From positions 806,001 through 870,000 of the forward strand of contig JAGFMI010000006.1 in NCBI GenBank assembly GCA_021030905.1: DNA of 64,000 nt, given 5' to 3'. Below the pieces are notes generated by a model. It worked only from the letters and a program-made list of their open reading frames with translations, had not been told where the DNA came from and did not search any database. Both the position numbers and the translations under genes were made by a program. Shown in pieces: positions 11,052 to 22,270 of the stretch; within the stretch, counting starts at the first letter, position 1; every line of letters starts with the position of its first letter. This stretch comes from Pyrenula massariospora (taxonomy: Eukaryota; Ascomycota; Eurotiomycetes; Pyrenulales; Pyrenulaceae).

Positions 11052-13209
11052 ATGGGACTCCTCTCAGCTCTTTTGCTGCTAGGCGCTGCAGCAAAAGTTC
11101 TCGCTTGTGATTCTTGTTATGGCCCTTCCAATCCTGCTATTCACCAGAGGCTTTCACGTCGCGCACAGCCAGAGGCACTTAATGCTACGACCCCTCCAAA
11201 GAAGCCACTGGAATGGGGTCAGCTAAATTTTCTGCATACTACAGACACTCACGGCTGGCTGGAAGGCCATCTTAAAGAAAAAAACTACGGAGCCGACTGG
11301 GGAGATTACGTTTCATTTACTCGACATATGAAGCAAAAGGCCGGAAATCTTGGAGTAGACTTATTACTTGTGGATACAGGTTAGAGATTTTCGGGCATTT
11401 TCAGACGAGGTGCATGCTACTGACTGGCTGAAGGTGATCTGCATGATGGTGCAGGCCTGTCTGATGCCACAAGCCCAAATGGAGCCCTCTCGAATCCAAT
11501 TTTCGAGGAGATCGATTACGATGTACTCACAATCGGGAACCACGAACTTTACGTGACCGATATAGCCTACGAGACCTTTGGTCAATTTGCCAAGGTTTAC
11601 GGCGATCGATATGTCACGAGCAATGTCCAGATCCTGAACAATGCAACTGGCCAGTTCGAATACATCGGTAAGCAATACAGATACTTTACTACAGCTCATG
11701 GTCTTCGGATAATGGCGTTCGGTGTCCTCTTCGATTTCACTGGAAATACCAATTACACTCGAGTGATTAAAGCCGCTACCATGGTTACACAGCCGTGGTT
11801 CTTACAAGCTGTGAACAGCTCGGCGCCAATTGACCTTTTCCTCCTGCTTGGACACAATCCTGTACGGGGTAGCGGGAGCACTCTAACTACGGTATATAAC
11901 AAGATACGCAGCATACGGCCGGACGTACCAGTCCAAGTGTTTGGAGGCCATACGCACATTCGCGACTTCGCTGTATATGATAGCTCGTCCACAGCGTTGG
12001 AATCCGGAAGGTACTGCGAGACTTTGGGGTTTCTATCGATGAGCGGGATCAAGAGCTCTAATTACACGGGCCTTCAGAACCCCCATGGAGTCCCCAACCC
12101 CACAACACCGGCAGTGAAAGTGACCACTGCCACAGCTACGGCAAGTGCCGGAGGTCCCAGTGGAACCAGTACCACAAATTCCACCTTGAGGTATTCTCGC
12201 CGATATATTGATTGGAACAGACTCAGTTTTGCATATCATGCCGTTGGATCGCAAGACTATTCTTCGTTCGATTATCATTCAGGACTGAGGGTTTCATCTG
12301 AGATCACGACCGATCGTCAAGCGCTTGATCTTACAACCCTCTACGGCTGCGCCCCGCAGACGTACTGCATTTCTTGCGTGCCTTTCCTTTCTAATGGCAG
12401 TATTTTCAGTCTTCTGGAAACTGCCTTGTCCGCGACGGTGGTCAACCCGTCTCGAGCAGATACACCACGTCTCATTATTATCAACACAGGCAGCGTCAGA
12501 TTTGATCTCGTTCAGGGACCTTTTACGTGAGTGGGATTGATATAATTTGCTTGAGTTCAATTCTCTGTCCTACCAGGCCTGGTGATGGATTTATTTTTTC
12601 TAACTTTTCTCTAGTCTAGACGACAGCTTCATCGTGTCTCCTTTTGATGATGGGTTCCAATTCTTGCCAGATGTTCCTTACAGCCTGGCTAGTCAAGTGT
12701 TGGGGATCCTAAATAATGGGCCGTATCAGAAGAAGCGCGATTTGCAGACCTCGGATTTCAGCTTCCGAACTTTTACCGGAGCCGACGGCTGTGTGGATGA
12801 TCTTTACCATGGTGCTTCACCCGTACACACCAACTTAAGGTCTCGATCTTTTACCCGACGACAAAGCCCTCCCATGCTTACCCCGGGCTATACGACAAAG
12901 GACGATTTCGGTAATGACGGTGATGATACAGCTCACTCCCCAATACCTTTCTACTCCGTGCCGAATGACTTGCAGGCCAACACTTCTTTTCCAACCGATG
13001 GAACCACGCCTAGCACCGTTGACCTTGTATTCCTAGACTTCATTGCGCCAAACGTCGTCCAGGCTCTGCAGAGCATTGGTGGAAATTATACCACGGGTCA
13101 AGTGACGTACTATCTACCTCGCAGCTTCACGACTAACAGCTATCTTCCGTTGTATGCTCAGCAAAATTGGAGCAAAGGTCCCTGCGCGGTTGGCCAGGCA
13201 GTAGGTTGA
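11052..13209 (+). CDS. Secreted 5'-nucleotidase-like metallophosphoesterase
   Basis: Three exons: 11052-11379, 11434-12526 and 12615-13209, with introns of 54 and 88 nt; 671 aa. A signal peptide ([18 protein letters not shown]) is followed by the calcineurin-like metal-binding motifs in order: [19 protein letters not shown] (spanning intron 1), [16 protein letters not shown] and [10 protein letters not shown]. After these the 5'-nucleotidase C-terminal domain begins, with [11 protein letters not shown], completed after intron 2 (SPFDDGFQF). Yeast YHR202W and related fungal proteins have this layout. Many NxT/S glycosylation sites fit a secreted or vacuolar protein. Substrate is unproven; nucleotides or phosphate esters are likely. 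The in-frame start 30 bases upstream is GTG, so the ATG was chosen. Confidence 0.88.
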
Positions 13210-13730
13210 AAAACCTCTTTGTATTCTAGCATTTTTGGGAGTCAAGCTTCGATCTCCAGCAATATAATATTTATACTGTAATGACGCTGAAAAATGCCAC
13301 TTATCTCATACCATGTAGGCCACTGTTGCAAAGCGGGTTGAACGACATGGAGGTTACAAGGTTGGTACAAGATACGGTTCCTGCAGTTTAGGCTCGGCAA
13401 TGTGAAGGGCCAGCCGGCTGAGCCGCAAATGGCTTTCTCCACTATTGCGGAACCAGCCCCAATTACGTCGTCCCAGCACATGTTCGTGCTCCTATGAACC
13501 GGTGGGTGTGCATAAGCTGCCTGCCTGTACTCCAAACATCCGACTCGCCGATTTCCCATGACCTGAAAAGGATCTTCGTTTTCTTTGCGGAGCTGTGCGG
13601 CGTCTTTCAGCAAGTCTCTTTGATGCAGATGTGTTCTGCAATCTATTCCTTTCGGCTTCCGGTTGGCGCGCCTGTCCGCGTCTCGTCCAGTTTCGAGTGA
13701 ACTTCGCCTTAGCCACGTCCTTAACTCAAT
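13210..13730. other. Intergenic, 5' flank of the DIP2 homologue
   Basis: Contains a minus-strand open frame (13242-13781) and overlapping shadows with no recognisable similarity. It is taken as promoter and leader of the next gene. Confidence 0.45.
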
Positions 13731-16700
13731 ATGGAGGCGGACAATCCTGAGCTGGAGGTTGCTTTGAAGCAGCTTGATCAAGAGTTAGAGGTACCATGTG
13801 CACTAAAGCTGTTATTCAGCCTTGTCCATGAATCTTTACACATCGTTCAAATAACTGACTTTTAACGCGCAGGAAGGCGATATCACCGAGAAAGGGTATG
13901 CAATACCACTATTTGTCGTTCAATTCTTGTGCGCCTTGCATACTAGCTAACACTCCCCCAGATACCAAAAGCGGCGAACCTTAATCCTATCCCAATTTCT
14001 AAATCCGCAAGAAGTCGATCAAACGCACCGCGCTCTTCGAGTTCACTCTCCAGACGACACAGACCATCCTTCCTCTAACGATGGATCCAGATCAGCCTCA
14101 CTTGCGGCTCTCACCAACCCTCGCGATGCAGAAAGAGGAGGAGACAGATCTGTTTCACCACGACCGAGCCAGCAGATTCCTGCAACAACAGCAGACCGCC
14201 CGCAAGGACACGTACAGAGATTTCAAGGAAGAGAACTGGGCCTTCCATCTAACCCAGCTCCTCCTAGAGCTCCCTCGACCAACTCCTATGACTCTCTTTT
14301 TCTTCCAAAGCAGAAAGGAACAATGACATCGCGAGACCCTTCCAGGTCAGAGACAATGACGAGCCAAGACTATGCCTTCCACCCCGGATACCAAGAGGAG
14401 TATGGGCATGGGGACTCTGGGGGACAAACTCGGAATTCGACCATGTTAGACTCGCAGCAGGGATACTTTTCTGACTTTGGCGGCCAACAGCGTGACGAGT
14501 CCAGAGAGAGCTACGGTGGTGGGCCACACCGATATTCGCAGACCGATACCTTTTCACCGACTGCAGCTATCGCTCCACCACTACTAGCATCAGCTGATCT
14601 TCCAGGTGGTGCATCCGTACACCAATTGCCCCTCGAGCCCAGAGACGTGCCATTTGCCGTATTCGACCCGCACAATCCCAATATTCAGATGGCCAAATTT
14701 GAAAACATCGGAATGGTGCTGCGCCATCGCGCGAAGACGAATGCGAAACAACCTGCGTACTGGGTTCTTGATCAGAAGGGGAAGGAGATTGCTTCGATTA
14801 CATGGGATAAGCTCGGCTCAAGAGCAGAGAAAGTGGCGCAGGTCATAAGGGATAAAAGTAATCTGTATCGCGGAGACAGGGTGGCACTGGTCTACCGAGA
14901 CTCGGAAATCATTGAGTTCGCAGTGGCTCTGATGGGTTGCTTCATCGCCGGAGTAGTCGCTGTCCCAATAAACCACATGGAGGATTATAATCGATTGAAC
15001 GTCACCTTAACTTCGACTCAAGCCCATCTAGCTCTGACAACGGACAACAATTTGAAGACATTCCAGCGAGATATTCAGACCCAGAAACATAACTGGCCCA
15101 GAGGAGTGGAATGGTGGAAGACTAATGAGTTTCCAAGTTACCACCCAAAGAAGAAAGGAGAAGAGCCACCTCTCATTGTTCCCGATTTGGCTTACATAGA
15201 ATTTTCTCGAGCGCCAACCGGTGATTTGAGAGGGGTTGTCATGAGCCACAGGACCATAATGCACCAGATGGCCTGTCTTAGTGCCATTGTGTCTACTGCC
15301 CCATCGAGTGATAGCAAAAATGACACATTCAGCTCTGCATTACGCGACAAGAATGGAATTCCTATTTCGACTCACGGAAACCGTGGGGAGACCCTGCTCA
15401 GCTACCTTGATCCAAGACAAAGTATTGGTATGATCTTGGGCGTTTTGCTCACTGTCTATAGCGGCCATACGACGGTTTGGATCGAGGCGAAAGCTGTTGA
15501 GACCCCAGGTCTTTATGCCAACCTCATCACCAAATATAAAGCGACCTTAATGGCTGCTGATTATCCCCGGCTGAAGCGAGCTGTTTACAACTATCAGACC
15601 GATCCCATGACAACGCGAAACTTCAAGAAAAATTTTGAACCCAACTTTTCTAGTGTCAAGTTCTGTTTGATTGATACACTCACCGTCGATTGCGAATTCC
15701 ACGAGCTATTGGCTGACCGGTGGCTGCGCCCCTTACGAAACCCCAGAGCCCGAGAAGTTGTCGCGCCCATGCTTTGCCTACCGGAACATGGCGGCATGGT
15801 CATCAGTGTGCGAGATTGGCTCGGCGGTGAAGAACGTATGGGTTGCTCTTTGACCCATGAAACGAACAAAGATGTCTCTGAAGAAGCAATTCGTCAGGAA
15901 GAGGAGGCTTCGCAGAGCAAAAGCACATTCGGAAGTAGTTTACTTGGTGGGAAAGCTACTCAATCTTCCCGGCAGACCTCAAGAAATGAGTTGGCAGAGA
16001 TCTTACTGGACAAAGAGGCATTGAAGACTAATGAGGTCATTGTGGTGGCCATGGGGGAAGAGGCAAGAACTAAGGCTAATGTGCTACCAAATACAGTGAG
16101 ATGCGGAGCATTTGGGTACCCAATCCCAGACGCCACCCTGGCTGTTGTTGACCCCGAGACAAGTCTTTTGTGCAGCCCAAATACCATCGGAGAAATCTGG
16201 GTTGATTCACCGTCCCTTTCTGGGGGGTTCTGGGCACTGCCAAAGCATACGCAGACCATCTTCCATGCCAGACCATACCGATTTCAAGAAGGGAATCCGA
16301 CCCCAATGGCAATAGACCTAGAATTTTTGCGAACAGGTCTACTCGGGTGCATCGTGGAAGGGAAGGTCTTTGTCCTTGGCTTATACGAAGACCGTCTTAG
16401 GCAACGAGTCGAATGGGTTGAGCACGGATTAGAAGTACAAGAACACCGGTACTTCTTCGTTCAGCATCTGGTAGTGAGTATTATGAAGAATGTGCCGAAA
16501 GTCCATGACTGCTCTGCGTTCGACGTCTACGTAAATGACGAGCACCTTCCCATTGTCTTGCTCGAGTCCCCTGCGGCTTCGACAGCGCCTTTATCGACCG
16601 GAGGTCCACCGCGTCAGCTCGATATAGCTCTCCTTGATTCCCTGTCGGAGCGCTGTATGGAGGTTCTATACCAGGAACACCACGTCCGGATTTACTGCGT

Positions 16701-19700
16701 CATGATTACCGCGCCGGATACCTTACCGCGACACACCAAAAATGGTCGCAGGGAGATAGGCAACATGCTCTGTCGCAAAGAATTCGATAACGGAAATCTT
16801 CCTTGCGTGCACGTGAAATTCGGTGTTGAGAGGGCAGTGTTGAACCTACCGGTGGGAGTCGACCCGGTTGGTGGTATCTGGTCTCCGCTTTCAAGTCAAG
16901 CTAGGGAAGAAATTCTCGCTCTTCATGAGAAGCAATACTCTGGCGTCGATTTTCGAGAAGTTGTCATGGATGATCGAACATCTACTCCATTAAATAACTT
17001 TTCGAATATCGTCGATCTTCTCCAATGGCGGGTCTCTCGACAAGCAGATGAGCTTGCTTACTGCACAGTGGATGGCCGCGGCAGAGAAGGTAAAGGCCTG
17101 ACTTGGAAAAAATTCGACACTCGAGTAGCCGCTGTTGCCATGTATCTCAAGAACAAAGCCAAGATTAAGCCTGGTGACCATGTTATTTTGATGTACACAC
17201 ATTCTGAGGAGTATGTTTTCGCCATACATGCCTGCTTTTCTATCGGTGCGGTAGCCATTCCAGTGGCGCCAATGGACCAGAATAGATTGTCAGAGGACGC
17301 TCCAGCATTTTTGCACATTGTTTCCGACTACAAGGTCAGAGCTATCCTGGTCAATAGCGAAGTCAACGATCTTCTAAAGCAGAAGTTGGTCTCTCAGCAT
17401 ATCAAGCAATCTGCCCAGGTTCTCAGAGTATCGATGCCATCTACATACAACACTGCCAAACCGCCAAAACAATCTCACGGATGTCGAGAACTAGGACTAA
17501 AGATGAATCCTGTATGGATTTCACCAAGCAATCCTGTGCTTATCTGGACCTACTGGTCGCCCGACCAGCGGAGAATTTCAGTGCAATTAGGACACGATAC
17601 GATCATGGGCATGTGCAAGGTACAGAAAGAAACATGCCAGATGACCAGCTCTCGGCCAGTGCTTGGTTGCGTCAGAAGTTGGATGGGCCTTGGGTTCATT
17701 CATACATGCCTGATGGGAATATTTGTTGGAGCACCTACTTACCTTGTCTCGCCGGTTGACTTTGCCACGAACCCTCAGTCTTTGTTCCTTACGTTATCCC
17801 GATACAAAGTCAAAGACACATATGCCACAAGCCAGATGTTAGATCACGCAATCAATGCTATGCCGGGGAAAGGCTTCGCACTCCACGAGCTCAAAAACTT
17901 GATGATTTCTACAGAAGCACGGCCTCGAGCTGACATTTGTGAGTCCCCGAAAACAGTTTGCCTCTTCGATATAGATACTGACCGATCATCCAGTTCAAAA
18001 AGTGCGACTCCATTTTTCCAGCACGGGCCTTGAACGTACCGCAATCAACACAATTTATTCTCACGTCTTGAATCCGATGATCGCGTCTCGCAGTTACATG
18101 GATATTGAGCCAATAGAACTGTGGTTGGATACTCGCGCACTTCGCCGGGGTCTTATCTATCCTGTCGATCCCGATAGTGATTCAACCTCTTTGCTGATAC
18201 AGGATTCTGGAATGGTTCCAGTAAGTACACAAATCGCAATAGTCAACCCAGAAACCTGTCGTCTTTGCCATATTGGTGAGTATGGTGAGATCTGGGTTCA
18301 ATCAGAAGCTTGTGCAAAGTCATTTTATGGTTCCAAACAAGAGTTCGATCTCGAGCGTTTTAATGGACGTACAGTTGATGGTGATCCCTCGACACAATAC
18401 ATCCGCACTGGTGACCTCGGGTTTTTGCATAATGTTACTCGTCCCATCGGTGCTGGCGGGCAGCCAGTCGAGATGCAGATTCTCTTCGTGTTAGGTGGAG
18501 TCGGCGAAACATTTGAAGTCAATGGCTTGAATCATTTTCCGATGGATATTGAGCACAGCGTGGAGAAATGCCATCGAAACATTTCTCCTGGTGGATGTGC
18601 AGTCTTTCAGGCTGGTGGATTGATTGTGGTGCTGATTGAAGTATTCCGCAAAGCTTATCTGGCCTCGATCGTACCGGTGATCGTCGATACGATCCTGAAT
18701 GAACATCAGCTCGTCGTCGATATAGTGGCCTTCGTTTCCCACGGAGATTTTCCACGGTCAAGACTTGGGGAAAAACAGCGTGGCAAGATACTCGCTAGTT
18801 GGGTGACCAGAAAGCTTCGAACGATCGCGCAATTTGGAATCAGAGATCCAGATGGAGCAGACAGTCAGATCACAGAAGTACCAGAACCTAGAGGGATGTC
18901 GATGTCCAGCAAGCCAGGTCAGAATACACGAATACCATCCATCCAAGAAACCAACATCAATGTTCCGCCGCTTGCCGCTACTGACACGGAGTCTACCCTT
19001 GTCAGTGGCCAAAATTTCCCTCCGAAGCTAGATCAAGTGGCCACGACAAGTTTGGATCAACAGAAAGAATTTGATATGGACCCCACTGCTGCAAGCTACG
19101 CAGACCAAATGAATTATACAGCGTCTCCGGATCCTGGATTGCCTTACGAAGCACAGTATAACTCCCTCACTCCACATCCTGCGGAGTTTGATAGAAGTTT
19201 TGTTGATGTGCAAGCTCCATATCAGCCGCCGATGGATTACGACGATGTTTTAGATCACAAGAATCCATACCGGCCCGCTCCAATTTCTGCACATTCTCCT
19301 CCTCAACAAAGTACTGCCGGGCCGCCTCGTCTCGCCATCACAAACCCTTCGGATTTGAGCCCTGTCTCTCCAATCGGGACAGATGAAGGTACTCCAACAA
19401 CCGTTGCCCCCGGTCAAACCCCCGAGTCTCTCAAACGAACCGACACCGAGCTCGAAAATTCGCTTGCCAAGACAAGCACTAATGCTACCACGTCAACACA
19501 ACAAAATTCCATGGCAATGAGCCCTTATTCCGATGAAGGAAATCCTTTCTCCAATGACTTTTCCGCCACAGCTCCAGCTCCATTGCAACCTACACGTCCA
19601 GTCAGCCCTCCCCGCCCCACTCCGCCTACGTCCCGCCCTGGCAGCGGCCTGGGTTTTACTCCTCGAGGTCGCGACGCGCTCCCAAGCCAACAAATTCGCT

Positions 19701-20188
19701 ACAGCAGCTACGGCTCGGGAGGACTACCAACTCTGGCCAATCTCCGTCCTTCGAGTCAGAGCCCTGCCCGCCAAGAAAGATCGCTCGCCAACAACACCAG
19801 CGCCGATGGCCTACAAGACAGCCTTCTCCCGGCTGAAGAATACCCCCGAGAAGCTCTCCTCTACTCCAATAATCACTCGTCGCCGCCCCCAACCGCACCT
19901 CCGATCCAAGACCTCCCTCTCCCGCCAGCTCCTCCGCCCAAGGAAGTCCCCGAGCCACCCGCTGCTACAGTCGCTGCAGAGGCTGAGAGACAGCGTATCC
20001 TGAGGGAGAGGATGGGAAGATCAAAGCCCGAAATACCCGCGCTGCATCCGGTGGCAGCGCTGCAGAGGAAGAGTAGCGCGTTTAGCTTTGCCGGCGGGGA
20101 TGAGGAATATGATCGGAGCAGGGAAGAGGACGCGTTGGCGAGCGTGAGTGGGAGCGTGAGGAGGAGGTATGATGGGAGTGACTGGTGA
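13731..20188 (+). CDS. DIP2/CPS1-type tandem adenylate-forming-domain protein
   Basis: Four exons: 13731-13790, 13873-13895 (only 23 nt), 13962-17938 and 17994-20188; 2084 aa. The N-terminus is a DMAP1-binding domain with ELEVALKQLDQELEEGDITE and KGYQKRRTLIL. Two AMP-binding, FAAL-like domains follow, at about residues 270-800 and 1040-1600. Each lacks the usual TSGSTGxPKG loop: the first has EFSRAPTGDLRGVVMSH and the second WSPDQRRISVQLGHD at that place. Such divergence is a family trait of DIP2. A block with VRLHFSSTGLERTAINTIYS is strongly conserved in DIP2 proteins. The last 450 residues are disordered and rich in Pro, Ser and Gln. Homologues are CPS1 of Cochliobolus (a virulence factor) and yeast Cmr2/Dip2, linked to control of diacylglycerol pools. 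The phase closes exactly across all four exons. Confidence 0.9.
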
Positions 20189-20686
20189 TCAGGGTGGGCT
20201 TGTAGAATATCGTATTTGTACAGTGCAAATGGGGGTTGGTTGTTCATCTGAGGGCTTGGGAATTAAGTAGCATTTAAGCATGGTGAAGAGCTGGTATGAT
20301 CACGAGTTATGAAATGTTCATTCTAACTAGAGCGCCGATCAAAAAGCATCTTACTCATTGTTTATTACGTGCTGTTGGACCACTGATGTTCTTGAATCTT
20401 ATTACATGTTAAGGACGTTAACCTCACGTAGGCCTATCTGTGTCTGTTTTGCAAAAAATATTATGTCCATTGCTCTCCTTTTTAGGGGTGATAATTGGAT
20501 GGAGTGGAGATTGTGTCCACGAGGAGAGTAGAAGAGGAACCTCAGAAAGTCAGTGCAATGGCAGGTACGGGAGTCATCAAAGGAGAGGAGAGATGGAAGA
20601 TTAGCTGAGAGGAAGCAAAGGTATCAATTGATGGGTTATAAAGCACAATTTTCATTTCTATGCCCACCATCACCTCAAACCGTGCG
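20189..20686. other. Convergent intergenic region
   Basis: Shared 3' flanks of the DIP2 homologue and the BIM1-like gene. AT-rich and without recognisable features. Confidence 0.5.
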
Positions 20687-21457
20687 TCAGACTAGCGACA
20701 CCATCGACAGCGAAAGACCCAATACCCATACGGAGTTTGCTGATAACCGTAGCGCCATTCCCGTCTGCGATGCGCTTGTAGACGAGGCAGAAGCCGATGC
20801 ATTTACGTTTCCTGAAGCATGAGATGCCTCCTCTGCATCCTCTAAGTCTGATCCGCCTACATTTGTCGAATTCTTGCACTGGTTACCGTCCAGTATAGTC
20901 GCGTTAGAAGTGAAGATAACATCAGCACACTGTATCGTGTTAGGTAGAGCGCGGTAGGCGAGACAGGGGAAAGGAAAAATTACATTATAGAGTGCATTTC
21001 CATGTTCGTTGACTTGGACAACCTGAATGCTTCCCTGTTCGCCTTCGGACACCGGAGTCCCGTCAGGCAATGTCAATTTCGAGAAGCAGAAGGTGCCATT
21101 TCCGGTTTGATTGAAACCCTCCACGAGTGTGATATTGTAATTCGTCGTCTCTGCTCCTAGACCGAGGCTTACAAAGGTGAAAGCGTACGGATGGTGAGGC
21201 TCGAAGACGAGGGATCCGCCTGTCAACGGCCACATAGTTCGGTTTTGAGGATTGGTAGTCGAATTGAGACCGCCACCTTCAGAATACTCGTCAGCATTAT
21301 GAATAATCTTTTGGTTTACTTGAGGATGGAGAAACAGACATGGTCGTTCCCACTGTGTTTCAAAAGAATCTCCTCTCCAGTAGGGATAGCTGATAGAGAA
21401 ATGAGCGGAACATAGTTGGAAGAAGAGCAAGCTGTGAAATATTGCAAACACAATCAT
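20687..21457 (-). CDS. BIM1-like (X325) GPI-anchored copper-binding protein
   Basis: A signal peptide ending LCSA is followed directly by His (HFSISYPYWRGDSF). An N-terminal His is the mark of the LPMO-like X325/BIM1 family, which binds copper through a His brace and serves copper acquisition rather than polysaccharide oxidation. Two introns lie at 21277-21339 (63 nt) and 20930-20983 (54 nt). Both are multiples of three without stops, so the locus reads as one long open frame. Removing them restores the family sequence ERPCGGLNSTT and ALYNCADVIF. The spliced protein is 217 aa. It has many NxT sites, a Ser/Ala-rich stalk and a C-terminal hydrophobic tail (VWVLGLSLSMVSLV) typical of GPI attachment. 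It is transcribed away from DRS1. Unspliced translation would insert 21 and 18 residues. Confidence 0.87.
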   Translation of the reverse strand: MIVFAIFHSLLFFQLCSAHFSISYPYWRGDSFETQWERPCLFLHPQVNQKIIHNADEYSEGGGLNSTTNPQNRTMWPLTGGSLVFEPHHPYAFTFVSLGLGAETTNYNITLVEGFNQTGNGTFCFSKLTLPDGTPVSEGEQGSIQVVQVNEHGNALYNVIFPFPCLAYRALPNTIQCADVIFTSNATILDGNQCKNSTNVGGSDLEDAEEASHASGNVNASASASSTSASQTGMALRLSANSVWVLGLSLSMVSLV

Positions 21458-22270
21458 GACAGCCGGTGAATCGAGGTTCTAGGAGAGAAGTGAAGCCGTG
21501 GAACTAGATTATGGCAAAGGTACTATTGACTGCTTACAAGTCTGAACTGGAAATGAGGATGAACGGAAGTTAAGGGGAATTGGCAGAGTTGTCTTGAGCC
21601 ACCGTCGAAGCCTGACCGACCAACATACTTTTGGTCCTCTTCAGAAGTGGCTGCATTAGTCCTAAGCCGAGAATTATATTTGCTCAACTTCTGCAATGTC
21701 CCACTAGCACACCGAGCCAATAGGACGCGCCCCTGAGCAATCATAGGCTGATGCCAAGGCCGGATTGAGCAGATTTTGTCTCCACCGTTTCACGAGGGAC
21801 GAGCGACTATGATTGATGCCGTAGCCAATAGCAAAAGAAGACAATGCAGCAGCTGGGCATATTTTTCTTTATTGAATGATGACTTATACTGCGTTCACAC
21901 ACAGAAAGAGGGGCAAGATTTCCTCGCTTCCCAAGGGTTGATGATACGACTTTTGGTGCGTTGTCGAAGAGACAGTGATCGATCCCGGTATTCCAAACAT
22001 GTTTAAATGTGTTTATACACTTCTTTCAAAAGAAGCGGGAGGCGGTATTGCTCACTATCATGGGTCGGCCTAAGGAGTTGACATAAGTCGTGGGAGTTTG
22101 AAAGCGTCCCAATGAAGGCCTCCAAATCAGGTTAGCTGATTGCGGGGAATGCCTCAATTCTGCCAGCCACACCGCCTTAGACATTTTTTGAGATCGCTAG
22201 ACCAAGATGTGATCAGGGCCGTAGGCTGCTCTCGGCTCGGTCACGCTCTACTCCATCTGCCTTTAGAGCT
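21458..22270. other. Divergent intergenic region (BIM1-like / DRS1)
   Basis: Contains both promoters. Small open frames on both strands are unrecognised. No TATA box or repeated element is clear. Confidence 0.5.

Noticed and set aside
13242-13781. 179-codon minus-strand frame before the DIP2 homologue
   Set aside because: Overlaps the first exon of that gene, starts without clear context and matches nothing.
20670-20879. Minus-strand frame overlapping the BIM1-like C-terminus
   Set aside because: A shadow frame of the BIM1-like last exon.
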